From Candidatus Protochlamydia naegleriophila (lineage in GTDB: Bacteria; Chlamydiota; Chlamydiia; Chlamydiales; Parachlamydiaceae), in NCBI RefSeq assembly GCF_001499655.1, contig NZ_LN879502.1:124001-188000 (forward strand): 64,000 nucleotides of DNA, written 5' to 3'. Under the pieces are notes generated by a model. That model did not search any database and was not told the DNA's origin. It saw only the letters and a list, made by a program, of their open reading frames with translations. The position numbers and the translations under genes were made by a program. The number at the start of each line of letters is the position of its first letter. The first letter of the stretch is position 1. Of the stretch, positions 44,499 to 53,538 are shown in pieces.

Positions 44499-45755
44499 AT
44501 GGGTATTTCTAACGATTCTATTCAATCAGCCTACTTTAAATCAGATTATAATTATGGTTCTGATAGTCGGTCGATCAAGCCGAAGAATGCCATAGCAGCC
44601 TTTGTAAACGATGTTAGCACGCGCATGATTAAAACATTTGTATATCCTGGGGCTTCATTTCTAAAAGGTGATTTCATCAATCCGGAGCGGATGGAAAAAG
44701 CGAGGGAGCAGCTTCTAGGGATTGGGGGCAGGTCGGTGACGATGGAGACTCCGGATGGCGATAAGATAGATGGAATGCATTTGCGGGCCAAAGATTTTAA
44801 AGCTTTAATAGATAAATACTGCGATTATCAAGAAGAAGACAATGGAGATGGCACGGTCAACCAGTTTTTAACGATTAAGGCCGAATATTGTAGCGTGGTT
44901 AAGCGGCAATCATTTAGCGATCAGTCGAGTTTTGACTATATGCAGCCTAATGCGGAGGCTGATCAATTTATCCGTCAATCAATTAAGGCATTAGGGATTA
45001 TTAATTTCCCCTCCGGCGAACTGTCTTTGGAGCCTCCCGTTAGGGGGTATCGCATTGAGCTTGGAAATGTTCGGCAAGATTTAAAGAAAATAGAAGAGCG
45101 CAGTGAGGGGTCCCATCCAACAGCGCTTATTTGTCCAGGGTCTGGCATGAGCTATGCTGCCTATAAAGGCTTGGCAGCTTCTTATCTGCTGCGAGGTATT
45201 GACGTGATGATGGTTGATGTGAGAGGTTATGGAAAAAGCGGGGGAAGCCCAACTGCCTATAAAACCAAGCTCGATGTAGAAACGGCATATCAATATTTGA
45301 GCCGAGAACTTGGGATTAAGAATGAGGATATGATCGTTCATGGGCACTGCTTGGGAGGAGGGCCGGCTTCTGATCTAGCCGCAAGAAGGAAAGGGGTGAA
45401 TCTTATTTTAGACCGCACCTTTGCAGAGTATCGCGAGGTCGCACGCGAGCGCTTTCCTATTATCAAAAAGTTGGTTCACCACATTCTGCCCAGCATTGTC
45501 GACTACAACAATGCGGCCAATTTGAATCGGGTACAGGGACATATAGGGATTGTGATGGCTATCCACGATACAGTGATACACTCATCGCAAATAATGAAAC
45601 TCATTGACAATTTGCCTTATACCCGTAAAGGTCAAGAGATTAAATTGATGGACTTTAATGGAGAGCACACAGGTTCATGGACGGATGATGCGGTTACTTC
45701 ACGGCAATTTAACCAATTTCTTGAAAAAACCGGATTGCGGCAAAGAGTCTTTTAA
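44499..45755 (+). CDS. CHLPS 43-kDa-like alpha/beta hydrolase (DUF818-like)
   Basis: Residues 205-400 form an alpha/beta-hydrolase core: PTALICPGSGMSYAAYKGLA, VMMVDVRGYGKSGG, nucleophile elbow VHGHCLGGGPASD, acid candidate Asp357 (MAIHDTVIHSS) and catalytic His390 (FNGEHTGSW). The elbow carries Cys284 where most family members have Ser, as in dienelactone hydrolases. The whole resembles chlamydial CHLPS 43-kDa proteins (DUF818), whose function is unknown. The N-terminal 200 residues are family-specific and contain no signal peptide. A substrate is not known; secretion by type III is a guess based on the family being restricted to intracellular bacteria. The stop overlaps that of the convergent zinc-ribbon gene inside TTAA. 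Confidence 0.78.
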   Translation: MGISNDSIQSAYFKSDYNYGSDSRSIKPKNAIAAFVNDVSTRMIKTFVYPGASFLKGDFINPERMEKAREQLLGIGGRSVTMETPDGDKIDGMHLRAKDFKALIDKYCDYQEEDNGDGTVNQFLTIKAEYCSVVKRQSFSDQSSFDYMQPNAEADQFIRQSIKALGIINFPSGELSLEPPVRGYRIELGNVRQDLKKIEERSEGSHPTALICPGSGMSYAAYKGLAASYLLRGIDVMMVDVRGYGKSGGSPTAYKTKLDVETAYQYLSRELGIKNEDMIVHGHCLGGGPASDLAARRKGVNLILDRTFAEYREVARERFPIIKKLVHHILPSIVDYNNAANLNRVQGHIGIVMAIHDTVIHSSQIMKLIDNLPYTRKGQEIKLMDFNGEHTGSWTDDAVTSRQFNQFLEKTGLRQRVF

Positions 45756-46207
45756 TCGGCTTCTAATTGCTGTAAAAGCTTCCAGCCGATAAAAATGAAC
45801 GGGACGCTCAGTCCTAGAAAGTAGGTCCAATAATGTTCTTGCCATTGCAGAGTCAGCGTACCTTCTTGAGAAAAAAGAAAGAGAACGATGCCAAAAAGGA
45901 AAAAGATCGAGCCTGCCATTAATAATAAAAGCGGCAAAACATCTTTTTTAAGGTGCGCCCACGTTACGACGGCAGATAGGGTAGCTTGTTCTTGTTTAGA
46001 TACTTGCTCCTCGCTATCGCTTTGAGGTTTGACTTGATAAAGGGGCGTAGGAATGTCTTCTTTTGGAGATGAACGGTAAGAAGGGCTCCAACTGGAATCG
46101 TCTGCATCCGCATGCAGATAAACTCCGCAGTAGGGACAGTTATCTATTTCTTTCGAAACATTTCCTTCACAATTCCAGCATAATTTTTTTTGGGGTACCG
46201 CGCTCAT
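45752..46207 (-). CDS. Zinc-ribbon protein with two membrane helices
   Basis: The N-terminal CWNCEGNVSKEIDNCPYCG is a four-cysteine zinc ribbon. A polar linker (residues 32-85) follows, then two membrane helices (about 92-112, PLLLLMAGSIFFLFGIVLF; 122-142, YFLGLSVPFIFIGWKLL). No enzymatic motif is seen. Such proteins are common and usually unassigned. The 151-residue frame is clean, and its end overlaps the convergent hydrolase stop. Confidence 0.65.
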   Translation of the reverse strand: MSAVPQKKLCWNCEGNVSKEIDNCPYCGVYLHADADDSSWSPSYRSSPKEDIPTPLYQVKPQSDSEEQVSKQEQATLSAVVTWAHLKKDVLPLLLLMAGSIFFLFGIVLFLFSQEGTLTLQWQEHYWTYFLGLSVPFIFIGWKLLQQLEAD

Positions 46208-47083
46208 CTGAAACGCCCTATTTCACACGCAAATAAATATTCTTCTTATATTATTTTAGGATGCTCTGTTCTCCTTGTAGAGGGATTACACGCAAAACGG
46301 CTGAAAAATGAGCGCGAGCGCCCGAAATCTTGGATCTTATGGCTTGGCTAACGAGCCAATCACTTAACCACGTTCGTATTTGAGCAAACCTCTCATCTGT
46401 TTTGAGTATACACACACCTGCTGATATATTATCTTTTTCTTTATCAAAAGGCAAGCTTTTGACAGCTTCTATTTATAAATTTTGTCAAGCCCTATTTAAA
46501 TCGCCATCCTTTTGGCATTTAACTGATTGACAATCAGATTGTTAATGCTGATTGTTTGGGAGCCATCTGAAAGGGGTAAAAGGCTCTGTAATGGATTAAA
46601 AACGTTGATTAGAAAGAAAAGATTGCAAGAAGAAGATAAAAAAGCAAAAAAACAGGCGTTTTTTTGTCTTTTTTAAGTCAAGTTGAAAAATGCGTTCCTG
46701 CTTTTATGTAAATGCTTAATTTGAATTTTTTATTGTTCTTATCCTGTTCAAATTGCTGTTTGGGATGTAATAGGGTGAATCGAATCTGTTTTGAAAATTG
46801 TTTCTTCAGTTTTTTGTAAGAGATTATTATGGATGAGTGGAAATTTGAATGTTAGAGTTTGTTTTTTTACCTGTTGGACACTCTCTTGATGATTCTGAAT
46901 TAAGAAATGGTATATGCTTGGGCGCGAATGATAGACGCGCGTGCCAAGTAGCTAATGGGATGAATGGAAAGAGATGGTTGGCTTGGGATAGAGAAGGGAT
47001 GTATAAAAGGAGCGTTTTTTGCGTCTATTCGAAGATTAACATTTTCGGCTGTTTGTCGGATAGAGTTTGAGGAGATACAAGCC
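46208..47083. other. Long non-coding stretch before lpdA
   Basis: Nearly 880 bases lack a convincing gene; two short open frames in it show neither similarity nor ribosome sites. It contains CTGATTG, CAATCAG and CTGATTG (46523-46554) in close order, and an AT-only stem AAAAAAAC/GTTTTTTT with loop AGGC near 46645-46665. GAGGAG lies about ten bases before the lpdA ATG. No tRNA or known RNA was recognised. Confidence 0.4.
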
Positions 47084-48493
47084 ATGGAAAAGAAAAAGTT
47101 TGACGTTGCAGTTTTAGGTGGCGGGCCGGCTGGCTATCCAGCAGCGATTCGCGCGGCACAACTTGGGAAGTCGGTTGCCTTAATCGAGGCTAAAGAGATG
47201 GGCGGTACATGCTTAAATCGTGGGTGCATTCCTTCGAAGGCTTTGATTGCGGGAGCAGAGATTGTTGATCGCCTCCATGAGGCTAAAGAGTTTGGCATTC
47301 ACATCAAAGATGTAGCGGTGCAATACGATCAGTTAGCCGCCCATAAAGACCAGGTTGTCGAACGCATGAGGCGGGGGCTAGAAGGGCTGATTGCGGCCAA
47401 TAAAATTACGGTATTGAGGGGGTTCGGGCAGTTTTTGTCACCCAATGAAATTAAAATCAAAGGACAGGACAATGTGACGATTGAGGCTGGTCAAGTTGTT
47501 ATTGCAACAGGTTCTGAGCCGCGCAACATACCAGCTTTTCCTTTCGATTATAGTCGCATTCACGATTCAACATCTTTGCTTGCCATGACAGAGCTGCCTA
47601 AAAAAATGATTATTGTCGGTGGTGGAGTGATTGGCTGCGAATTTGCTTCTCTTTATGCGACTCTTGGCGTTGAAGTGACTATTTTGGAATTATTACCCCG
47701 GTTGCTTTCAACAGAGGCTGTCGAGGTGGCTCAAGCACTGGCCAAGGCTTTTGTCAAGCGTGGAATTAAAATTGAAACGGGCGTCAAAGTTGAGAAAATT
47801 GAAAATACCGGAACTGGTGTGCGAGCACAAGTGGAAGGCGGTAAGCTATTCGAAGCAGATTGTTGCTTGGTGGCTGTTGGGCGTTCACTCAATACTAAGG
47901 GTATTGGCTTGGAAAAGGCTGGGGTATTAGTTTTAGATAATGGCATGGTTGCCGTTGATGAAAAGATGCAGACCAATGTGGATGGCATCTATGCTGTTGG
48001 CGATATTGCTTCTAAATGGTGGCTTGCTCATGTCGGTTCCCATCAAGGGTTGGTAGCGGCCAATAACATATGCGGCAAGCCGACTCGTATGCATTACAAT
48101 GCCATTCCCTCGGTTATTTTTACCCATCCTGAAATTGCAACGGTTGGCCTTCCTCTGGAAGAGGCAATTCAGCAAGGGTATAAGGCGAAAGTATCTACCT
48201 TCCCATTTCAAGCACTTGGCAAATCGCAAGCCGCTATGCAGCCAGATGGATTTTCTCAAATTGTTGTGGATGAAAAAACGGGACAAATTCTTGGAGCCCA
48301 GGTAGTAGGTTATGAGGCATCGGTTCTGATTGCCGAAATGGCTTTGGCGATTACGAATGAATTGACGCTTGATTGTGTGGCCGAAACCATTCATGCTCAT
48401 CCAACGCTACCAGAAGCATGGCTGGAAGCCGCCTTGTTAGCCGAAGGATTGCCTTTACACTTGCCTCCTAAACAAACGAGACAGGCTAAGTGA
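47084..48493 (+). CDS. lpdA: Dihydrolipoamide dehydrogenase (E3)
   Basis: The enzyme re-oxidises dihydrolipoamide in pyruvate and 2-oxoglutarate dehydrogenase complexes, passing electrons to NAD. The FAD motif is VAVLGGGPAGYPAAIRAAQL, the redox disulphide lies in GGTCLNRGCIPSKAL, the NAD motif is MIIVGGGVIGCEFASLYATL, and the C-terminal His/Glu pair lies in IHAHPTLPEAW. The 469 residues are standard. The frame is open to 46964, but ATG 47084 has GAGGAG upstream and gives the usual start MEKKKFDVAVLGG. LipA follows 30 bases later, a lipoate-related pair. Confidence 0.96.
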   Translation: MEKKKFDVAVLGGGPAGYPAAIRAAQLGKSVALIEAKEMGGTCLNRGCIPSKALIAGAEIVDRLHEAKEFGIHIKDVAVQYDQLAAHKDQVVERMRRGLEGLIAANKITVLRGFGQFLSPNEIKIKGQDNVTIEAGQVVIATGSEPRNIPAFPFDYSRIHDSTSLLAMTELPKKMIIVGGGVIGCEFASLYATLGVEVTILELLPRLLSTEAVEVAQALAKAFVKRGIKIETGVKVEKIENTGTGVRAQVEGGKLFEADCCLVAVGRSLNTKGIGLEKAGVLVLDNGMVAVDEKMQTNVDGIYAVGDIASKWWLAHVGSHQGLVAANNICGKPTRMHYNAIPSVIFTHPEIATVGLPLEEAIQQGYKAKVSTFPFQALGKSQAAMQPDGFSQIVVDEKTGQILGAQVVGYEASVLIAEMALAITNELTLDCVAETIHAHPTLPEAWLEAALLAEGLPLHLPPKQTRQAK

Positions 48494-48523
48494 GCCGCAC
48501 AATCACAAAAGAGGGAGGGAAAG

Positions 48524-49510
48524 ATGGAAAACGAATCTGAATCATTGAGCAAGCCGAAGAGGCGTTTAAATGTCTTACCAGTGAATCCCGAAGATCAGCC
48601 CACAGAAAAAGCCGTCGGGCCTGGCAGATTTCCCTCTTGGTTGCATCGCAAATTGCCGAAAGGGAGTGAGCTTAAGCAGACGGGGCAAGTCATCAACCAT
48701 CACCGCCTGCATACGGTTTGTGAAGAGGCTAAATGTCCGAACTTATTAGAGTGCTGGTCTAAAAAAACCGCTACTTTTTTGGTGATGGGCAAAGAGTGTT
48801 CGCGCAATTGTGGCTTTTGCGACATCGATTTTTCCAAGACGCCTAAAGCTCTGGAAAGTGACGAACCAGAACGGGTTGCCCTTTCAGTCAAGGAGCTTGG
48901 ATTGAAGCACGTTGTCATCACGATGGTTGCACGCGATGACCTACCCGATGGCGGGGCGCAGCATTTAGCCCAGGTGATCGAAGAAATTAGGCGACACAGT
49001 GATGAGGTGACGATTGAGATCTTGACGTCTGATTTTGCCGGCAATTCAGCTGCTTTAACGACTGTTTTAGAAGCACAGCCTGAAATCTTCAACCACAACA
49101 TCGAAACGGTTCGCAGCTTGACTCCTCGTGTACGCCACAAGGCGACTTATGAGCGGACTTTAGATATTCTTAAGCAGGCTGCAGCGCAAAGATTAAACCC
49201 TAATATGAAAATTAAATCGGGATTGATGGTTGGGCTTGGAGAAACAGAAGAGCAGGTTTTTGAAACGCTTCGCGATTTAAAGGCAGTCGGATGTGATATA
49301 GTCACGATCGGACAGTATTTGCAGCCTAATCGTCAAAAGTTAATGGTAAAGTCTTTTGTCCATCCTGATCAATTTGAAAAATATGAAAAGTTTGGGCTAA
49401 GTATCGGCATTCCCTACCTTTACTGCGGTCCTTTTGTCCGTTCAAGCTATAATGCGAATGTAGTCCTTTTACGTGCCAATCAAAAACAAGCGATTATTCA
49501 TAGCCATTGA
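48524..49510 (+). CDS. lipA: Lipoyl synthase
   Basis: LipA is a radical SAM enzyme that inserts two sulphur atoms into octanoyl chains on lipoate-dependent proteins. The auxiliary cluster is bound by CEEAKCPNLLEC, the radical SAM cluster by CSRNCGFCDI, and the C-terminal RSSYNA motif is present (FVRSSYNANV). The 328 residues match the family. A strong purine-rich ribosome site (GAGGGAGGG) precedes ATG 48524. It belongs with lpdA in one transcript. Confidence 0.96.
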   Translation: MENESESLSKPKRRLNVLPVNPEDQPTEKAVGPGRFPSWLHRKLPKGSELKQTGQVINHHRLHTVCEEAKCPNLLECWSKKTATFLVMGKECSRNCGFCDIDFSKTPKALESDEPERVALSVKELGLKHVVITMVARDDLPDGGAQHLAQVIEEIRRHSDEVTIEILTSDFAGNSAALTTVLEAQPEIFNHNIETVRSLTPRVRHKATYERTLDILKQAAAQRLNPNMKIKSGLMVGLGETEEQVFETLRDLKAVGCDIVTIGQYLQPNRQKLMVKSFVHPDQFEKYEKFGLSIGIPYLYCGPFVRSSYNANVVLLRANQKQAIIHSH

Positions 49511-49518
49511 GGAACATT

Positions 49519-50430
49519 ATGCAAGAATCTGATGGGTCTTTTGAACACTTTCCTTTAGCCGATACTATCGATCACGATATTTTGATGCATCGCGATGCTC
49601 ACTTTGGAGGGCTCTTCTCTGTCATGCTCGACTACTATCAAAAAGAGGGAAAGGGCACTCAGCCAGAATTTACTATCGAAAGGATCGAGCGCTTAAAGAC
49701 TCTGGAAGAGCAAATGAAAGAGAACCTCGCAGCTGTTTTTTTTACGGCCCAGGAGACTCAACGAGTGGCTGATGCCAGAGAGGCTTATCAACACCTGCGC
49801 TCCATCTACGAAGTCAAGAAGCCGAAGAATCGTTTTCCCCAGCTGATTGCCGATTTAATTTTATCCGAAGATGAAGAGGCCGAAGAGGAAGTGAAGGCCA
49901 TTGCGGCAGAAAAAGATAAAATTGTTCCGACCTTGATTGAATTGCTTGGCAATGAACAATTTTACGATCCTCTTTTTCCAGGCTATGGGCTTGCCCCTTC
50001 CCTCGTAGTCAAGTGCTTGGGTGCAATCGGCGATAAACGGGCCATCATTTCGCTTTTTGAAGCATTAGGCCAGGGGGATTTCTTTGCCGATGATCAAATT
50101 CTGAAAGCCTTAAGAGCCATCGGTGATTCTGCCAAAACCTTCCTTTTGCGCGTTGCGGCTGGCAGGCCCTTGAATGAAGACAATGAACGGGCTGCGATTG
50201 CCTTAGTTGCATTCAAAGAGGACCCTGAGGTGGCTGCTGCTTGCTTCGACCTTTTAAAGAAAGACGATATTCAAAAAGATCTTTGCCTTTCAACTTACTT
50301 CGCCCTGACTTGTGCAGGCTTGCAAGATCCTCTGTTGCGCGAAGAATTCAAAGCCTTAGCTAATCAACCCCAATTGAATGCAATGCTGAAAGAAGATATG
50401 AAGAGCATCATTCGCGATTGGGCAAGTTAA
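49519..50430 (+). CDS. HEAT-repeat-like protein
   Basis: The protein (303 residues from ATG 49519, chosen for GAGGAA six bases ahead; TTG 49507 overlaps lipA) has a C-terminal two thirds built of alpha-helical pairs: VVKCLGAIGDKRAIISLFEA, QILKALRAIGDSAKTFLLRV, ERAAIALVAFKEDPEVAAAC. The GAIGD/RAIGD turns are typical of HEAT or PBS-lyase-type repeats. The N-terminal third is acidic with no motif. No enzymatic site is seen; HEAT proteins usually bind other proteins. In Chlamydiaceae the gene after lipA is a type III secretion gene (sctJ); here it is replaced by this one. Confidence 0.72.
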   Translation: MQESDGSFEHFPLADTIDHDILMHRDAHFGGLFSVMLDYYQKEGKGTQPEFTIERIERLKTLEEQMKENLAAVFFTAQETQRVADAREAYQHLRSIYEVKKPKNRFPQLIADLILSEDEEAEEEVKAIAAEKDKIVPTLIELLGNEQFYDPLFPGYGLAPSLVVKCLGAIGDKRAIISLFEALGQGDFFADDQILKALRAIGDSAKTFLLRVAAGRPLNEDNERAAIALVAFKEDPEVAAACFDLLKKDDIQKDLCLSTYFALTCAGLQDPLLREEFKALANQPQLNAMLKEDMKSIIRDWAS

Positions 50431-50463
50431 TTAATTTCCATTCATAAAGACTGACGATTCTAT

Positions 50464-50508
50464 GATTAACCACCCCCTTAATAAGGGGGTGGTTAATCTG
50501 ATTTTTTA
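50464..50508 (+). terminator. Rho-independent terminator after the HEAT gene
   Basis: GATTAACCACCCCCTTA (50464-50480) pairs with TAAGGGGGTGGTTAATC (50482-50498), 17-base perfect arms, and TGATTTTTT follows. The central A/T pairs will open to form the loop. Confidence 0.8.
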
Positions 50509-50591
50509 AAATATAAAATAGAGGGAAATATTTAAAATATTTTATAATAATACAATGGGTAGTTGTTTTTTAAAAAAGATAAGGATGTATC

Positions 50592-51143
50592 ATGTCAAAA
50601 ATAAAAAAAACATCTCAATTTAAAACACTATCAGACAAGTCAGAGAAAGAGGAGAGTGCTTTAGATAAGGGTAATTTGATTGCGCAATGCATTCAGAAAA
50701 ACGTCATCAATTTAGAGACTCTCAATTTAACTCCCGAAGACATCAAAAAACTGTATGAAAAAGCCTATCAGTTCTACTCAGCAGGGAAATACAAGGAAGC
50801 CAAGGCCTTATTTGCGACAGTATTAGCTTTTGGCCAGACCGATTTTAATTTTATCTATGGATTTGCGACCACTTGTTTCATGCTAAAGGAATACGGATTA
50901 GCCGCTGAAAGCTATCTACAGAGTAGTTTAGTGGAGCCAGCTAATCCTTTTCCTTACTTTTATGCTGCAGATTGCTATCTTCAACAGGCTGACTTAGAAT
51001 CGGCTCGCTTAGCACTTGGAATGGTCATTCAACGCTCCGTAACAGCCGAATATCAGGAGCTGAAGAATCGTGCGCAGTTAACTCTTGATGCTTTAACAGC
51101 AAGTCAAAACAGCAGAAAAATAGATGGCTATCGCGGAACATAG
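50592..51143 (+). CDS. SycD/LcrH-like type III secretion chaperone (TPR)
   Basis: Three TPR-like helix pairs cover residues 52-155: LYEKAYQFYSAGKYKEAKAL, FIYGFATTCFMLKEYGLAAE, PYFYAADCYLQQADLESARL. The spacing and the YxxGKYxEA first repeat are those of class II type III chaperones (SycD/LcrH/IpgC), which hold translocators or effectors before export. The 183-residue length includes a basic N-terminal tail of 45 residues, longer than in SycD. Its gene lies 28 bases before a large gene, the usual chaperone-client order. Confidence 0.78.
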   Translation: MSKIKKTSQFKTLSDKSEKEESALDKGNLIAQCIQKNVINLETLNLTPEDIKKLYEKAYQFYSAGKYKEAKALFATVLAFGQTDFNFIYGFATTCFMLKEYGLAAESYLQSSLVEPANPFPYFYAADCYLQQADLESARLALGMVIQRSVTAEYQELKNRAQLTLDALTASQNSRKIDGYRGT

Positions 51144-51170
51144 AAATAACCTCATTTTGAGAGGGAAATT

Positions 51171-53225
51171 ATGGACATTAACAATTCAAATAGCGCGCAG
51201 AATGGCAATGTTTTTTCTATTGCTTTAAATCAAATGAGTAAGGAAGTTGATCTGAGCGTTTCTAATCCTTTTCTGGCACTACTGACCAATTCAACACTTG
51301 CTCAAGCAGATCAAAACGCGACCATTCTTGGTTTAAATCAGCCGAGGCTGGCTTCGCCAGATGAGATATCAATCAATACATCAACCTCTATTAGTTTGCT
51401 GACGGCATTAAACTCGGCAAGCTTGATGATCAACGAACTTTTAAGTCCTGATTCGCCAGCGCCTTTGGCCCAAGGAGCATTAGCAGCCGATGTAGCCGTA
51501 ACAGGGGACGCGCAGAGCACTTCTGATGGATCATTGATCACTTTTTTAACCATTTTAGGAAAAACGTTAACAGAAGTGAAACAACTGCAGCGCAAAATTG
51601 CAGAGCAAGAAGCGACAGATACCCGGGCTCTTGCCAAAGCTTTGGAGACTCTTTCTGGAACGTTTGGCAATGACATCATGCAAAAAGTTGATTTATTAAA
51701 TAACCTGGAAGACCTAAGAAAAAATGGTGCACAGAACATTTCAACGGGCAGGCGCTATATTTTAGGAGAGCATCCCGAACTCATGCTGCAGCTTGCAAAA
51801 TATGGAATTGTTCCACCGGCGGCAGGAGGCGGCCCTTTTGACGGAATGGCCCGAGCGGCTGCGGCTAATAATCAACCTCCTTACGACAATCCCGTGTATA
51901 AGGCAATGGCTGCTGCCATCCCTTCTGGTTGGGAAGAATTGTCTGGTTCCGAGTTGGATAAAGTCATCAATCAACTCAAGTTTTCTGTTATTAAAGATCT
52001 GCATCCAGACCTTTCTGCTCGCACTGGTTTAGCAGGTTTTCTCTTCCGCTCTTCTTTTGAAAGCGCTTTAGGATTGTTTGGAGTGAGGCAGTTTAATTCT
52101 GAAATTAAATTGATGCAGATGATGCTTTTGAGGCAGCAATTGCAAGAATTTAAAAATCAAGGGCCTGAACACATCAGTACTGGAGAGCGCTATATCTTAG
52201 GTAAAAATCCGGGTCTCATGATGGATATGGCGAATTTGGGCATTTTTCCTCCTTCTAGAGGCGGCGGCCCCTATGATGGGATGGCAAAAAGCTATGTGGC
52301 AGAAGGTAAGGCTCCTTACGATAATACTCTCAATGCAGCCATGGCTAATTCTTTGCCGAGTGGATGGGAGGAGCTTTCTACTGAAGAATTGGACCGCACC
52401 ATTCAAAAATTAGACAGGCAAATAGAGAGGCAGGCCAATCGAATCACCAATAGCGCGCTCTTCGGGCACGCCAGCATACCTTGGAGCCCTCTCATATTTA
52501 ATCCCTCATGGGCTTTTGGAGGCTTGATCAGGCCGAGCGATATTTTCTCTCCTTTTGCTTTGACTTTTGGCGCATTTAATCCCACCATCAATCGGATGTT
52601 GGCAAATTTAAGCTTAGCTGATGAGGGAGATTTAAATCATAATACAATTGTTAATGACTTGCTTGCCAAAGTCATTTTAAATCAATCGCTTGCTTTCTCC
52701 TTACGCTTAGGGCTTTTTCCTCGGCTCTCACCTCCTTTCTTGGCCAGTCATGTCCTTCAGCATCTGATTGAAACAAATGGCATGCCTTCCTTAGTAGGGG
52801 ATTTAATGGGTTTTGCCCGCTCCTCTGTTTTTGAGCGCGACTTGATGAAGGAATCACTTATTGTATTTGCCGTTCTAGTGACCTTATCCAATTACTCTTC
52901 TCTTGCTTCTTCAGATTCCATCCAAGAGATTTTACAAAGTATGGCCTCACTTCATCCAGAACTTGGGTTCTATACTTCCATCGCGGCATTGATGTTGAAG
53001 GGAAGCAGGCAACCAGATCTTTCAGCTGCAGCTAAAGGAATCATCAAGAAACTCGCAGAGAAGGTCGATAAAGACCAGAACCTTGTTGAAAACTTGCAAC
53101 TATTGGAAAAAATGATTCTAGCAATGATGAAAAAGCTCTTGGAAGGAATCCCCGCCAATTCTGCTCTTGGAGATACCTTCGGCCCTGATGGAGATTCGAA
53201 TAGCACAGTATTGATTCAAGGTTAA
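51171..53225 (+). CDS. Putative type III secretion substrate with tandem 80-residue repeat
   Basis: I do not recognise a family. The 684-residue protein contains two ungapped copies of an 80-residue module (residues 190-269 and 335-414), with 46 of 80 positions identical by my count; shared marks are ISTGxRYILG, GGGPxDGMA, PYDN and PSGWEELS. The N-terminal 180 residues are Ala/Ser/Leu-rich and low in charge, typical of secreted substrates. The C-terminal third is helical with one hydrophobic stretch (residues 560-580, LIVFAVLVTLSNYSSLAS). Its position right behind a SycD-like chaperone makes a translocator or effector role likely (inference). GAGAGGGAAA precedes ATG 51171. Confidence 0.65.
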   Translation: MDINNSNSAQNGNVFSIALNQMSKEVDLSVSNPFLALLTNSTLAQADQNATILGLNQPRLASPDEISINTSTSISLLTALNSASLMINELLSPDSPAPLAQGALAADVAVTGDAQSTSDGSLITFLTILGKTLTEVKQLQRKIAEQEATDTRALAKALETLSGTFGNDIMQKVDLLNNLEDLRKNGAQNISTGRRYILGEHPELMLQLAKYGIVPPAAGGGPFDGMARAAAANNQPPYDNPVYKAMAAAIPSGWEELSGSELDKVINQLKFSVIKDLHPDLSARTGLAGFLFRSSFESALGLFGVRQFNSEIKLMQMMLLRQQLQEFKNQGPEHISTGERYILGKNPGLMMDMANLGIFPPSRGGGPYDGMAKSYVAEGKAPYDNTLNAAMANSLPSGWEELSTEELDRTIQKLDRQIERQANRITNSALFGHASIPWSPLIFNPSWAFGGLIRPSDIFSPFALTFGAFNPTINRMLANLSLADEGDLNHNTIVNDLLAKVILNQSLAFSLRLGLFPRLSPPFLASHVLQHLIETNGMPSLVGDLMGFARSSVFERDLMKESLIVFAVLVTLSNYSSLASSDSIQEILQSMASLHPELGFYTSIAALMLKGSRQPDLSAAAKGIIKKLAEKVDKDQNLVENLQLLEKMILAMMKKLLEGIPANSALGDTFGPDGDSNSTVLIQG
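51738..51977 (+). repeat. Repeat module, copy 1 (80 codons)
   Basis: First copy of the ISTGxRYILG ... PSGWEELS module, in the same frame as the gene at 51171. It aligns to copy 2 without gaps. Confidence 0.8.
52173..52412 (+). repeat. Repeat module, copy 2 (80 codons)
   Basis: Second copy, 195 bases after copy 1 ends. About 57 percent of residues agree by eye, so the duplication is old. Confidence 0.8.
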
Positions 53226-53248
53226 ATGAGTTCAGCAGCCCAGATCAA

Positions 53249-53294
53249 ACTGAGAATAAAAATCGTTGCACGATTCTTATTCTCAGTTTTTTTT
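53249..53294 (+). terminator. Strong rho-independent terminator of the chaperone/client pair
   Basis: ACTGAGAATAA (53249-53259) pairs with TTATTCTCAGT (53277-53287), extended inwards by AATCGT/ACGATT, and is followed by seven T residues. Confidence 0.85.
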
Positions 53295-53538
53295 GTATCC
53301 GAAACACGCCTTCTTTTCTTTGTAATTAAGCTGTCATGTTTGGCAATCAGCGTATGACCATTATCATGCCCTCAATTTTTCCAATCAAGCACTTCGAAGT
53401 ATACTCCTCTCAACTTTAGATTATAATTAAGTATTATATAGTAATCTTATTTCGTAAATTAATTTAATTTTATTTAATTTATTTATTAATTATTAAATTA
53501 ATTATAATTGTATTGTAATCTTTAATAATTGAGGTCAT
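53295..53538. other. AT-rich leader of the coiled-coil gene
   Basis: The last 140 bases are almost only A and T and contain TTTAATTTTATTTAAT (53463-53478), 60 bases before the ATG. No gene is seen. GAGG lies seven bases before ATG 53539. Confidence 0.45.

Noticed and set aside
46251-46454. 67-codon minus-strand frame upstream of the zinc-ribbon gene
   Set aside because: No ribosome site, no similarity and unremarkable composition; length is within chance.
46849-47070. 73-codon plus-strand frame before lpdA
   Set aside because: No ribosome site or similarity, and it overlaps the lpdA leader.
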